Origin: Axinella damicornis
Lineage: Eukaryota > Porifera > Demospongiae > Axinellida > Axinellidae
Assembly: GCA_963931865.1 (NCBI GenBank)
Contig: OZ007512.1
Coordinates: forward strand, 11,974,756-12,038,755
DNA length: 64,000 bases
Direction: 5' to 3'
Position numbers and translations under genes: made by a program. This document shows positions 32,886 through 43,949 of the stretch, in pieces (the first letter of the stretch is position 1; each line of letters starts with the position of its first letter). The notes below the pieces were generated by a model that ran no database searches, was not told the origin of the DNA, and saw nothing but the letters and a program-made list of their open reading frames with translations.

Positions 32886-33245
32886 AGGATATACACACAA
32901 GACATCCTGTGGGTTTTTATGCATTGGTAGGTTAATAATTTTGTTTGTCTTTCCTAAGGATTCTAAGCCGACACTTGATCACAGAAGGATGGACAGTTTA
33001 GGGTCATGAAGTCTAGTGTTGGCAGCGCACCACCCACAGACATGATGCAGGTTCCCGACTCCAAGCAAAGGAGATGCACACGTGTATAAGATGAGGAAGT
33101 TGAGTGACTCTCCTTCCTGTTAGCTTTCAATCAGCTGACATCTACATATCATGTAAGCGATATGACATGATATCCTGTGGTCATCCTGTGGTCATCCTGA
33201 GATCCTGTAAGTCTTGGAGCAAAGGATCTGATCGGCAAGATCACG

Positions 33246-33253
33246 TATAAAAA
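33246..33253 (+). promoter_or_regulatory. TATA box of secreted-family gene B
   Basis: tataaaaa in cacgtataaaaagaccgg, identical to block A, with the same downstream leader and acceptor. Confidence 0.65.
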
Positions 33254-33628
33254 GACCGGCTTGCGTGCACTGCAACTCATTGTCTTCACTGTTCCTGCTG
33301 CCTCCTGCAAGCTCACTCAGCAACCATATCAGCTAGCTACACTCTTGGTGCAATTCTGCCATTCCTCTGTTGCAATAGTGCTGAAACGTCTGCTGAAACA
33401 TCGGCTGAAACAGGTTACCATGTGCACATTTTCTGAGACGCATGATACTGTTATTGTAGCTATTGGTATCATAATTATAATGCCAACAGCCTAATTATTA
33501 TTGCCAAGCGGGAAGCAAGAGTGAGGCTAATCAAATTACAAGTCATGCTAACTTAATTAGCTAATTGCTTTAGTGAGCTTTCATCATTGAAACTAAAATT
33601 ATGTCCCTATTGTCTGCAGATCACAATA

Positions 33629-34420
33629 ATGAAGGTTTGGATTTGCGTCACTCTCCTGGGAGTCCTAATGGCAAGCACACCAGCCGCTTCACACTCACTG
33701 CAAGGAGCTTGCCCTCAGGAATGGTTCGATGCCAAGATCGTGTATGTTACAGACCAGGTAATAAGTCCTGCAGTATTTGCTGCGTCTCCCGATACAAATC
33801 TGACATATTTCACGGACATTCTTGGGTTCAGTGGTGCACAAATTGAAGATGCAACTCAGAATGCAATTGAGTTCTACCAGGAGCGGTTTGGGCTAGATTT
33901 CTCACAGTCTGCAGTTAATCAGTTGGGACAGCGTACTTTCCAGAATGCTACCATGAACCCTTTCATGGAAGACGACCGGATAATGAACATTGGGACAATC
34001 AATAAGTACATCTTGACCGGAAGAACCACAAACGTTTGTTTCCGGGTCCGAGCTGGTGGATACATAGTCAATATTCAGGGAAATCAACTGCTACGAGGAA
34101 CCTATGGTGGTCAACAGGGTATATCTGCTGATTCATCAGTTCTCATCGCAGCTGGCTACTACCATATCCCCATCCCTCTCCGCAAATACAGAACTGGTAT
34201 TAGGCAACAATCAAACTCAGCGCAGATCGTACGGTTTCAATCGAACACTCCAATCCGTACAGAGCCCATAGACGGTACCGGTATCATCCACGAGGATCTC
34301 TTTCACGAACAGCTAGGTGATGGTGTAGCTCAAGGTTCCTTCAGAATCACTGCTGCAAGCAATGGCAACGTTCTCTATTCGGTGCGCAATGTGTTCACCT
34401 TCCCCGCCCACTTTGATTGA
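33629..34420 (+). CDS. secreted protein, unknown family, member B (263 residues)
   Basis: The start at 33629 aligns with member A. An upstream in-frame ATG at 33587 lies before the conserved acceptor tgtctgcag and would be removed with the leader intron. Signal peptide MKVWICVTLLGVLMASTPAA. Sequence differences from A are few (HSLQ/HSPQ, DDRIMN/DERITN, LLRGTY/LLHGTY, GISADS/GIPADS, IPLRK/ISLRK). All conserved blocks and the terminal FPAHFD are present, so both duplicates look functional. No enzyme motif was recognised. The neighbours are the GAS2-domain gene, convergent downstream, and the glycosyltransferase-like fragment upstream. Confidence 0.85.
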   Translation: MKVWICVTLLGVLMASTPAASHSLQGACPQEWFDAKIVYVTDQVISPAVFAASPDTNLTYFTDILGFSGAQIEDATQNAIEFYQERFGLDFSQSAVNQLGQRTFQNATMNPFMEDDRIMNIGTINKYILTGRTTNVCFRVRAGGYIVNIQGNQLLRGTYGGQQGISADSSVLIAAGYYHIPIPLRKYRTGIRQQSNSAQIVRFQSNTPIRTEPIDGTGIIHEDLFHEQLGDGVAQGSFRITAASNGNVLYSVRNVFTFPAHFD

Positions 34421-36167
34421 TGGCACCTGTGAAGCCTGATGACATTTGTTGCTCCCAATAGTGCTATAGCTATATACAATTATAGAGTCGGCTGTATAAT
34501 TATATTGCTTGTAGTATTGATAGCTAGTATCTAAATTCGTAACAGTGAGAAACATTAACTTTGTGGACTGAATTTGAGGCCGAACAACGGAAGCACAATA
34601 ATGGCATTAAGCATTAGCTATAGTATGCAAGAGATTGGATCACTAAGGAGAATAAGGCTTCAATAGTAATTATTGGCCTATAAGCTTGAAGCACAATTGC
34701 TACAATATCTATAGCTTCATTCCAAATCTCATGTGCGGGACGGACAAGAGCGTACGTGGGAACAAGGCTGTAAACATGTCAGCACGACAACCATATTTAT
34801 AAGAACACTTGATTAGGAGCAGTTAATGTATGATTGTGTAAAACAAACGGAGTGTAAGCCTAGTGGTGACTGATCTGATAGACAGCTAGCATGATTTTCA
34901 AGAACTACAGCGCATGTATATTATAATAGGGTTGGCAGGTGTGCTTTGAAGTAATACCTCGATCTAGCTGCATCAAAACCAGAGGTAGTCTGGTGTCCAG
35001 ATCTTTCATCCAGTGCGTATATATGCTGAGAACGATCCGTGCTGCTGTTGGTCGCACTATTCAATCACCCGCCTCCCAAGCTTTCTCTATGCCCCCCCCC
35101 CCCCCCACTTGTGATATTTTCTGAAATAAACCCTGCTGCCAGCCAGTGCCCCTTAAAATTGTCTAGAATGGACTGAACGATGAAAAATTCTTAAGAAAAC
35201 AACACTGCTATAATTATTGTGTTGAAACTATATATGCTGGGAACCACAACCAAACCTATAACTAAAAAACAACTGCATACAGTGTACACCAGTTGCTGCA
35301 TGGCTGTTTTACCTAGTCTAATAACATCACAGCAAACAGGTAGCTATTGAGTTCAAGCACAGTAGGTCTCACGGACCGGTCGGTCATGGGTTGCTGCATA
35401 GTTCACCATGACAAGTAGCTGCAAGGAGAGTATTAGAGGTAGAAGAGATGCATGTGTTATATCAAACAGTTCACTGCAATGTTTACTTTCATATTGTCCT
35501 TTACTTGTGCAGAGTTTGCAAGTGGTTACAGCATCACTGAGAGATTAAACAAAAATTGTGTGCTGAAAATTTAAATGAGTGCAAATTTCAGGCTGCTGTT
35601 TCCTAGAGATATCAGAATTTACCGCTCACCTAGCCTCGTTCCCAGAACGTGGCTATGCTCACCAGGAAGGTGATTATCGACCGATACTGATAACCGATCC
35701 GATTATCGGTGCATCAGTGCTGGTAAGTTTCCTCATGCGAGCATATGACAAATGACAAAAGTGTCAGAACGAAGGCGCTATGTAGCTATTGTGTGTTGTT
35801 CAATTATCTACATGTCACGTTCAATGTGCATGACGTCACTACAGTGGATTGGTTGCTATGGTTTGAATATTTCATGCCTTCAACGGCAGCTGGCCAAAGT
35901 AAACGAATCTCTGAATTAATGGTGACCAATAGGTACAAGGGTTTGTCGTTGTCATAGCAATAGGAACCTGGAACTTCATTTTAGCCGAATAAGGTCTATT
36001 GTTTCACTTTGCAATCCTGGTAGCTATAAGGATCGAACAATGACTTGGTATCCTTGCGTAAATCATGACTAATACTGAATCATAGTTGTTCAATGTGATG
36101 CATTAAATTAACGAACACGAGTGAATTCACCTGCACTTACAAAAGTCATTAAGATTAGTATCCACAA
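34421..36167. other. non-coding flank of block B
   Basis: Matches 18220-19865, with a 15-nt C tract at 35092-35106. 35630-35730 contains a private insert (acctagcctcgttcccagaa and following). No gene is seen. Confidence 0.6.
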
Positions 36168-38237
36168 TTAACAGTAGCCTCTAGCTAGGTATATACCATG
36201 ACAGGGAACATGCTTGTGCAGGAACACATCCAGTGGTGCCCAGCCTCCTTCTATACCGACAACCACAGTGCCTTCAAACACACGAACTGGATGAAGATGG
36301 TCACCAAACTGTGAAATGAGAGTACACCATGCTAAGCGCCGCATCTCCAATACACAATTAAGGTTTTCATGTAGGTATCGGCCCACTACATTAGCTAATG
36401 GGTGACTATCCCATCATCACAGAACTCGCTTGAGTTACAATGAAGGCATTGCACAAACTTGTTTTTCTGGAAAGGCATGCATTGGCCAAATTCTTTCTTT
36501 ACCCTTCAACAGGATTTGAACCCAGGACAGAGCCTGAGTTGAACACCAGAGACTCTCACTCTATCAGTGCGCCGCCGCACACCCCACATTATCTTGGCTC
36601 ACCTTGGAAACCCCACACGGAATTCGCTTGAGTTGCTATACTATAAAAGGCATTGCTCAAACTTGGATGGCAAAGGCCAAATTCAATATGAGGCAAACCC
36701 AGGAGCATGCACTAGAGACTCTACCAGTGCACCTCCGCATACCCCACGCTATCTTGGCTCACCTTGTAAACCCCTTCATCAACTCGAATAGCCTTGATTT
36801 TCTTGGCACACTTCCTCTTGGAAATCTGGTCCATAATCTGGGCACAGAAATGAAATTACTAGTTTTGACAGAAGAGTAACATGGGCGGGGTCTAACAGTA
36901 GTGCTAAGTATGACTACTCAGTTGGTTTATTACAGTTGTCAACAGATGCACTAGTTATAGCTAAAACCTCACTTGACAACTTTGTAATTATACTGTGTCA
37001 GGCTTTGACTGAGCTTCGGCAGGTCAGTTTACCTCATTGCTGATGTAGTCATTCATCTCAGTGTCAGTGTTGTCATTCTCGACAGCTGGTTTTCTTTCCC
37101 TCTGCAGCTCATTCTCAAATCCACGGGGGATGATGTTCACACCTGTACATGTGGTAAGGAAGAATGAAGACTATAGTCCAAAAAAAACGTCAGCAACCAC
37201 ACGACATGAATGCTGCGGTTGAGCATGAACTCAACAATAAACGTCATAATGTTAATTGTGCCACCATACAATCATATACACTGCCACAAATGATATTCCC
37301 TAGTCATGTATGACTTACCAATGTCAAACAAGTTTACGTCGCTAGAATTCTTGCACCTGAAACTCCACCCTGCATACACAACAGTGTTATTGCTTGCAGG
37401 TTTAGCAGGATGCTCTCCATAGAAAGTTCCTCCCTCGCCTTCACCTAGTGCATATGCACCGACTTGGATATCAGGACGGCGACTATGGAAATCAGTCAAG
37501 TACTCATTGATCGCTGCTATCATGGTTGACTTTGGTTTCATTAATCGGTAGACAAATGTGTAATTTTCTCTTATATATTCCAGAGCTTCAAAAGCCATAT
37601 TTTCTCTTTTCTTTAAGTCCTGTGTGGTATAATTACAGTCATATGTGTTCACATGAAACATGATAGGCTCTTGCCCGGGGCCATTGCGAGTAGCAATCCA
37701 TACCTCACACCCAGAGAGACCAGCAGTGAAGGACCAGTTTCCGTATGCTTTACGCAAACTCAGGAAGCATGCCTTGTTTCGTTCCCAAGGTAGATAATTT
37801 GATGGTGAAGAATTGGTGGACACTAGGTCGTTGATATTCGGAGAAACATACAACGAATTCCACTTTGGATCTTGGCCGACATATATAGTATCATTCTGTG
37901 AGTAATGAATAACCGTTCCTGTCACATTCACTCTGACGAAGGCATTGGATATTGGACCTACTATGATGCCCCCATCATAGGTATCCAAGTAGGATTGGAG
38001 CTGCATGGAGTGAATATTCACAATGAAAAATACTAATAAATTTCTCACGGTTCCAAGTATAGAAGATTTTTCATCCCATCAACAAGCGTACGCCATGGTG
38101 CCAATAGGAGATACCGGGGACCATAGACTTTCTGGAATGAAGACTATGCATGCAAAACTCACCGTTGCTGTTGACGGTACTGGTGTGCTTGATAGCACAA
38201 GAATCACTACCAAAAACTGGAGTGACTGGAGCTTCAT
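36168..38237 (-). CDS. secreted-type protein with C-terminal GAS2 domain (about 360 residues, five exons)
   Basis: Exons: 38237-38163 (signal peptide MKLQSLQFLVVILVLSSTPV plus PSTAT), 38000-37319, 37142-37033, 36837-36763 and 36308 to the stop at 36168. All boundaries are GT-AG and all phases agree (0, 1, 0, 0). The roughly 227-residue N-terminal part has many Asn-X-Ser/Thr sites (NVT, NDT, NWS, NYT, NSS), as expected for a secreted chain; I do not recognise its family. Exons 4-5 read IMDQISKRKCAKKIKAIRVD-EGVYK-FGDHLHPVRVFEGTVVVGIE-GGWAPLDVFLHKHVPC. This matches the GAS2/GAR domain pattern (C-C pair, egkYrfGd, VRixxxtvxVxxxGGW, LxxFLxkhDPC) with V for D near the end. GAS2 domains normally bind microtubules in the cytosol, so a signal peptide in front is unexpected. 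A GTATAT donor after HVPCH might lead to further exons. Confidence 0.75.
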
Positions 38238-38469
38238 CCTTTCGAAATAGAGACAAAGAAAAGACAATGAAGGAACTTATACTAGCACTATCTCGAGAGT
38301 GCCAGAGAACCTCATATGAAGACATCAACTTTACCACACTAATCATCACATTTTCTCTTGGTCCATAGCTACATGCAGTTAAGTTACAGTAGGTAGAGCT
38401 AGAGACAAAAATCTCTCTGCAATAATTTGAATAAACCTGAACAATTATCAGCAGCAATTTTTGTAGACA

Positions 38470-38940
38470 TTTTATTTAAGGGGGGGGGGGGGGGGGGGGG
38501 GGGGGGGTTTAGGGGTAGAACCCTGAAAGAACATTGCATGACTATCAGCACAGCATCAGTAGCTGTTTTCTTGTACAAAAGTGAAGCAGAGGAAAACTGA
38601 GGAGTAGCTACTACTGTATACATGTAGAGTATAAACTACAGTCAGATCATACTTATTACCTGAAGTTTGGCTGTGGAGGAGAGTATGACAGCACCGAGAT
38701 TGCTGAGTGAGTTTGCAAGTAGTTAGAAGCTTGAAGAGCAGTCGCCACTAGTAGCAGTAGCAGGACAGCAGTAGCAGGACAGCAGTAGCAGGACAGCAGT
38801 AGCAGGACAGCAGTAGCAGGACAGCAGTAGCAGTCAGCTGAGTAGGAACAGCAACAGAAAGGACAAGACTTACTGCAAATTATTGCAGAGGCAGATCAGT
38901 AGTGAATAGAATGCGGTGCAAGCATGCCCTTTTATACCAG
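38470..38940 (-). promoter_or_regulatory. upstream region of the GAS2-domain gene, with TATA box and repeats
   Basis: A minus-strand TATAAAA at 38931-38937 sits in ggtataaaagggcatgc. A leader with likely introns separates it from the coding start at 38237. The leader contains about five copies of a 15-bp cagcagtagcaggac repeat (38746-38832). A run of 29 G lies at 38480-38508. The block is related to those at 640-835 and 12790-12960. Confidence 0.5.
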
Positions 38941-39245
38941 TGATAGCTAGATAAGACACACGAAATGGGTGCATACACTGCACGTGAAAACAATAATGGT
39001 TTCAACTTTGGTTTCCTCCTTGTAGCTAGTTCCTAGTCACAGGATCCATCAGGAGATTATGCCTGACCTGTTGTATATATATGGCAACTAGTACCAGTCA
39101 CAACCACCACTACTACAATGACATTGTAGCTATTGTTTACGCAGTGCAGTGTATGGTCAAACCCTAGCTTGCATACCAATGATCCCATGACTTGCTTGTA
39201 GCTAGCTGTGAGTTGTAATTAGCTATGCTTCCGTTTGTTTTTGGT

Positions 39246-39362
39246 AGCCTTGTTCCCAGGCCATTCCCATGCACCGGCAGCATTTCATCGCTTCCAGTAT
39301 GAAATACGGCGGGTTATTTCATACAGGAATACTGGCAGTGGGAATGGCCTGGGAATGACTGT
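39246..39362. mobile_element. hairpin element of the TAGCCTCGTTCCCAGG family
   Basis: tagccttgttcccaggccat with inverted partner atggcctgggaatgactgtg; inner arms agtatgaaat/atttcatac. Confidence 0.7.
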
Positions 39363-39552
39363 GGCTATGTTTTGGAGCATTTGTGATTTATATAGCCTAC
39401 TGTGTAAGAAGGTGCAACCTAGCTTTGATCCAAGGTCCCCTAAATTCCATCAATGATCATGCATGCAAATGTAGTTTTGCTGTTCACATTTTGTCAACAT
39501 CACAGCAATTAGCTAATTGTCAAATTACAATATTATGATATAACTTAGATGT

Positions 39553-39643
39553 ATTGTTACTTCAACAATGTAGTTTCCGCAGTCCCTGTGGTGTATAGCA
39601 GCTACACCACTGTAACTGTGGAAACTACATTGTTGAAGTAACA
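39553..39643. repeat. inverted repeat around a glycosyltransferase-like remnant flank
   Basis: ttgttacttcaacaatgtag followed by tttcc is inverted at 39620-39643 (ggaaactacattgttgaagt followed by aacaa), with a second inner palindrome (gtgtatagcagctacac). The right half recurs at 40197-40232, 16270 and 32185. Confidence 0.8.
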
Positions 39644-39774
39644 ATACATTTGTCATCCCATGACTAGCTTGCAGCTGTGAGTTGTGAGTATTGCAGTGAC
39701 ACACGTATAATGGTTGTGATCAGCAGATGCATCCAATGGCTTGTAGCTATATAACAAATGGAGATGTACACCTT

Positions 39775-39950
39775 AATTGGATCCAGAGTCCAACTTGTTT
39801 GAATTGTAGTGATCCTAGAATCCAGCATAGGCTGTCAAAGATCCTATAGCTACTGAAATCTACCGTTATTCCTCTATATAATGCATGAGGTTGCCATGGT
39901 GGTTGCCATGGTGGTTGCCATGGTGGTTGCCATGGTGGTTCGTTCAGACC
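39775..39950 (+). pseudogene. decayed glycosyltransferase-like fragment with 12-bp repeat
   Basis: ttggatccagagtccaactt continues into a degraded version of 31445-31620 with several deletions. The valine/methionine codons before the conserved VRSEH stretch have expanded into four copies of ggttgccatggt (39892-39940). No open frame of useful length remains. Confidence 0.65.
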
Positions 39951-40030
39951 CTAGAGTAAGTTAATTTAATCACAAGGGAGTAACTGTTGCAGAATTGATA
40001 AATTATTTTCACTATACTAGCACATCATGA

Positions 40031-40140
40031 CTAGCCTCGTTCTCAGGCCTCCACGTCCACTTTTTCGCTTGCAGTAACCCCGCGCTTTTTCATACTGCAA
40101 GCGACAAAAAGCTGGGCGTGGAGGCCTGAGTAGCTAGCTA
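40031..40140. mobile_element. hairpin element of the TAGCCTCGTTCCCAGG family
   Basis: tagcctcgttctcaggcctc with the inverted partner gaggcctgagtagcta. The arms extend through ccacgtccactttttcgctt and its near complement. Confidence 0.7.
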
Positions 40141-40359
40141 CAGGGCTAGTGCATGATCATGACCAGATGACTGATACAATACGTACGTACGCGTCACTGT
40201 GGAAACTACATTGTTGAAGTAACAATACATTTTGCTTTTGTCATCCCATGACAATTGCTTGCAGCTCACATGCAGCTGCAAGCACACTGTAACTATAACT
40301 TACACTAGCTAGTTGGCATATACCCAGTTGTAGCTACCAGTTTCAGCATCATTCTCAGA

Positions 40360-41060
40360 GCTAAGAAACAAGGAGAAATGCCATTAACCAGGAAAAATGT
40401 AGAATTTAGGGATGGGATGGGACTGAGCCTGATTTCTCCTTGTTTCTTAGCTTTTTTGAGAGGTGGAATACCGTATATCTGGAAATTTTCGTTGTAAAAA
40501 TATTTTCGTGGTTGCCATAAACCACGAAAATTTTATACACGAAATTTTTTTACGCGAGTGAATAGTTAGCTGTTACTCAGAATCTTTTCGCGATGCTAAC
40601 TAGTTACTTCGCGAGATGGCCCTCATTAGACAGCTACCTGCAACCGAGGAACGGTCTCCATGGGAATAGCGAGCAAACACGCGACAACTTTCTCACGGCG
40701 GTAGCTAAGTGTCCGATAATCGTTTCGTGCCATAGCGTACGCGGTGCCATAGCGTACGCGGGTACCTGTCTGTGGCGTTCCTAGGTTTTCATTCACGAGT
40801 TCTTGGCCAACAGCTGCTTCCAAGGTTCCAGATAAACGCGGTAGCCTCGCGGCAAGCCCTTCGTACTTCTTTTCTCCGACGTGTCAGAGAAGTTGCCGAA
40901 AAAAATTTTCGTGGGTAACCCAATCCACGAAAATATTATGACACGAAATAATAAAACACGAAAATTTTACTACACGAAAATTTCCAGATATACGGTAATT
41001 CGAATGTGACAGGCCATCACTAAATCCTTTTTAATTTTTTGGAGAAAATTTTTTGCCTCT
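40360..41060. repeat. degenerate copy of the 132-bp inverted repeat, carrying a transposon
   Basis: 40360-40470 and 40996-41060 together match the inner and right arm of 4965-5253. The left arm is cut down to ctaagaaacaaggagaaatg and neighbours. The right arm is interrupted by the element at 40471-40995. The DNA beyond continues collinear with 5254-6360. Confidence 0.85.
40471..40995. mobile_element. 525-bp TA-target TIR element (Tc1/mariner-type MITE)
   Basis: Termini ccgtatatctggaaattttc and its complement at 40976-40995 are perfect over about 20 bp. It is flanked by TA on both sides (40469-40470, 40996-40997). The paralogous empty site at 5182-5190 reads ggaataatt with a single TA (5186-5187). 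This proves a TA duplication on insertion. The interior is rich in cacgaaaatttt words, includes gcggtagctaag-type sequence and has no transposase. Confidence 0.92.
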
Positions 41061-42180
41061 AGTTTGTGTAGCTACTTTTCGAGTGCATGAAAATGCGTAA
41101 CTTCTTAGTCATGGTACGTGCAACATCACCGTAAGAGTACAGGGGTACTGGATGTATGCCCTGATGTCAGACTTTAAGGTGTTGTTACTTAATCGCCATG
41201 CATGTTAGCCTCATCCTAGGGCCGAGACTACGAGGCAATCACCATGTCAACAAAGCAAACCGGCAATGGTCTCTCTTGATGAACGTGGACCTTCTGCAGG
41301 GCACTGAGCAGGCTTTGATGCTTCATTCTGTTCCATTATTATTCCATGCATTTTTGATGTTGCTGTTGTGATCAATGATTATTGTTGCCTTCGAGGATGA
41401 GGGGGTGGGGCATTCACATTTTCAGAGAGCTCAATGGCAGTCATGAAGGTCATATGCTTGTAATGGCTCGGAGTAATCCAAGTATGGTCAAAACTCTAGC
41501 CTCACACTTCAGGCTGCACTGTAGTTAGCTACGTCATGAAACGAAAGCCACGCCTCCATGATGGCATAGTCACAATACATCTTGACAAGAAAAGGTTGAT
41601 AGAAATTCCTCGTAGCAGTAGGAGCCACCGGATGACGGATTCACAGGGATTCTGTTAGTAAGTACCAAACGCAGCTATCACAAGCAAAAGAACGCAAAAT
41701 ATGCTTGCATTTTGGATTGCGCATGCGCAATTGGCGAACACGTGACCTCATTGCCTCAAAATGGCGTCGTGCTAGAATTTCATAGGTTCGTAGCTAGCTA
41801 AAACTGTTGGTCTTGCCAATTGGCAGACAAAAGTGGTCAAGGCGAGTGCTACGGCGATAGCGGTGTTGTCCTGTGCGTAAACTAGCACAAGAAGTGGTTT
41901 AGTTGGTAAGCTATCCTTACTCAAGTCTTGTATGAGAAAGAAAGAAAGCGGAAGATGACGAAATCGGACTCAGTTTTCCCCGCGACTTGTTCATCGACTC
42001 TCGCGTGCTCTAAGGTACGTTTGCGAGTGTTTTTGTGTACTGCTAGGCAGTAACGTTCTGTCTGCATGCTTGGTTTTGGGAGTTGTAGCTTCTTTGGCCG
42101 TTTTCCTGCTAGTGCATCAGTATGGTATATCCAAAATTTCCTTGGCCATCCCTAAATAGAGAACGCTACCGCGTTCTCTG
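41061..42180 (+). promoter_or_regulatory. second copy of the NRF1/YY1-type promoter block
   Basis: Collinear with 5254-6360: gcgcatgcgc at about 41719-41728 and caaaatggcgtcg near 41757, then the same putative first exon ending TCTAAG|GTACGT at about 42015. A net 4-nt length difference in the exon changes the frame relative to the first copy. That argues for untranslated leader or for decay of one copy. Confidence 0.45.
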
Positions 42181-42780
42181 ATAGCTTGTTTCCATTAACT
42201 TATAGCGCGCCTGGTTAATTCAAATCCCATGTGACTTTACCCATTATTGCATTCCACGTTGCAACGGAATACGGCCCAGGAACACCAGACTCTTTTTCCC
42301 CTCCGCGCTTCCGGCCACACCCCCAAACAGGAAAAGTGTCTGGACTGCGAGACTACAGATAGGCAAAACACAGTACAGTGGAACCTGTCTAATGTAGTCA
42401 CCTGGGGGCCAAAGATATTTGGCCTCATTACAGAGGTGGCTGGAATACAGAAAACCTCTCTAAAGCGGTCATGTGAAGTTTTAAATTAGTGTGATTGACC
42501 TCATTACAATGTTTGGTTTGCTCAAACAACTAAAACTAAAATGAAAACAGTGAATTTCACTTTTTAGAATAAAACCCTTTTAGTTAGGCCTAAAGCTGTA
42601 ACTAAAAGCTTCTGAAGGAGCACAACTAGCTATAACTATAACAACTAAATCATTCCACAGAATTCAAAAACTAACTATAACTATAAACTAATACTATTAA
42701 TTGATACTCTATGCTATTACAAAATCAATATTCCCTCAAATTAGTAGTATACAAAATGTCATCAGCAAAATTAATGTCAT
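42181..42780. other. no gene recognised
   Basis: Contains acagtggaacctgtctaatg, then tctctaaagcggtcatgtga. These resemble the end of a DNA transposon family with such termini, but the matching second end was not located. The rest is AT-rich. Confidence 0.35.
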
Positions 42781-42804
42781 CAGCACTTTGATTATTGTGG
42801 GCTT

Positions 42805-43626
42805 TCAATCAAAGTGAGCAGGAAAGGTGAACACATTGCGCGCCGAATATAAAATATTGCCATTCCCTGCGTCAGTGACTCTGAAGGAACCTTGAGCAAC
42901 GCCATTTCCTAGCTGCGAGTGGATTAGATTCTCGTGGATGATACCAGTGCCGTCTATGGGCTCTGTACGGATTGGAGTGTTCGATTGAAACTGGATGATG
43001 TGCACCATATTTGTACTACTCGCGGCAGTTTTTGCACCGTATGGAACGTACTGGACCAGTGAGAATGTCCTGTATTTGCGGAGAGGGGTAGGGATATGGT
43101 AGTAGCCAGCTGAAATGAGAACTGATGAATCAGCAGGTATGCCCTGTTGACCACCATAGGTTCCTCGTAGCAGTTGATTTCCCTGAATATTGACAATGTA
43201 TCCACCTGCTCGGACTCTGAAGCAAACGTTTGTGGTTTGTCCAGTCGTGATATACTGATTGATGGTCCCAATGTTTATTATGCGGTCGTCTTCCTTGAAA
43301 GGGCTCATTGTAACATTCTGGAAAGTACGCTGTCCCAACTGATTAACCGCAGACTGTGAGAAATCTAGCCCATACCGCTCCCTGTAGAAGTTAATTGCCT
43401 CCTTTGTTGCTGTCTCAATTTGTGCACTACTGAACCCAAGAATGTCCGTGAAATATGTCAGACTTGTATCGGGGGTTACAGAAAATATTGAAGGGCTTGT
43501 CACCTGGTCAGTAATGTACACAATCTCGGCATTGAACCATTCCTTAGGGCATGTTCCTTGCAGTTGAGCTGTAGACGTTGTTACCACTAGGATTCCCAGG
43601 AAGGCAGTGTAAATCCAAGTCTTCAT
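42805..43626 (-). CDS. secreted protein, unknown family, member C (273 residues)
   Basis: Signal peptide MKTWIYTAFLGILVVTTSTA, mature start near QLQGTCPKEWFNAEIVYITD. It keeps every conserved block of members A and B and adds about ten residues after LRKYRT (SLVQYVPYGAKTAASS region). Divergence from A/B is spread over the whole length, so it separated before the A/B duplication. The acceptor tttgcag and short leader before the ATG match the plus-strand members. The minus-strand TATA box is at 43690-43697, only about 65 bp upstream, so the leader intron seen in A/B is mostly absent here. Confidence 0.85.
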   Translation of the reverse strand: MKTWIYTAFLGILVVTTSTAQLQGTCPKEWFNAEIVYITDQVTSPSIFSVTPDTSLTYFTDILGFSSAQIETATKEAINFYRERYGLDFSQSAVNQLGQRTFQNVTMSPFKEDDRIINIGTINQYITTGQTTNVCFRVRAGGYIVNIQGNQLLRGTYGGQQGIPADSSVLISAGYYHIPTPLRKYRTFSLVQYVPYGAKTAASSTNMVHIIQFQSNTPIRTEPIDGTGIIHENLIHSQLGNGVAQGSFRVTDAGNGNILYSARNVFTFPAHFD

Positions 43627-43689
43627 CTTTAATCTGCAAAATCAAGGAAAACTACTTTTACTGTTTAGCTGGCTATAACCAACTGCCAG

Positions 43690-43697
43690 TTTTTATA
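43690..43697 (-). promoter_or_regulatory. TATA box of secreted-family gene C
   Basis: tataaaaa on the minus strand in acgtataaaaactgg, the same context as the boxes at 17046 and 33246. Distance to the ATG is about 65 bp. Confidence 0.6.
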
Positions 43698-43949
43698 CGT
43701 GCATAGTATATGTGGGGCGGGTCCTGGGTACGAGGCTAGGGCCTCGACAGCTTGGCTCATACCAATTTCCCCTCTGAATGAAATAGATGAGAAGAAAAAT
43801 AGGTAAAGTTCGAGCAAAATCCGCCAAGGCCTAGCAGTACCAGTAGTTGTTTCCTTGTATATACAAAGTACATAGGAAAACTGAAGAGTATAGCTACTAC
43901 GTACATGTAGAGTAGCTGCAGTCAGAAGCATAATTATGTATGTAAACAG

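Larger units (their letters stand above)
31440..38237. repeat. segmental duplication block B
   Basis: Direct-orientation partner of 15525-23702. It keeps the only intact copy of the GAS2-domain gene, while block A keeps the only full-length glycosyltransferase-like gene. Damage is therefore complementary between the two blocks. Confidence 0.9.
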
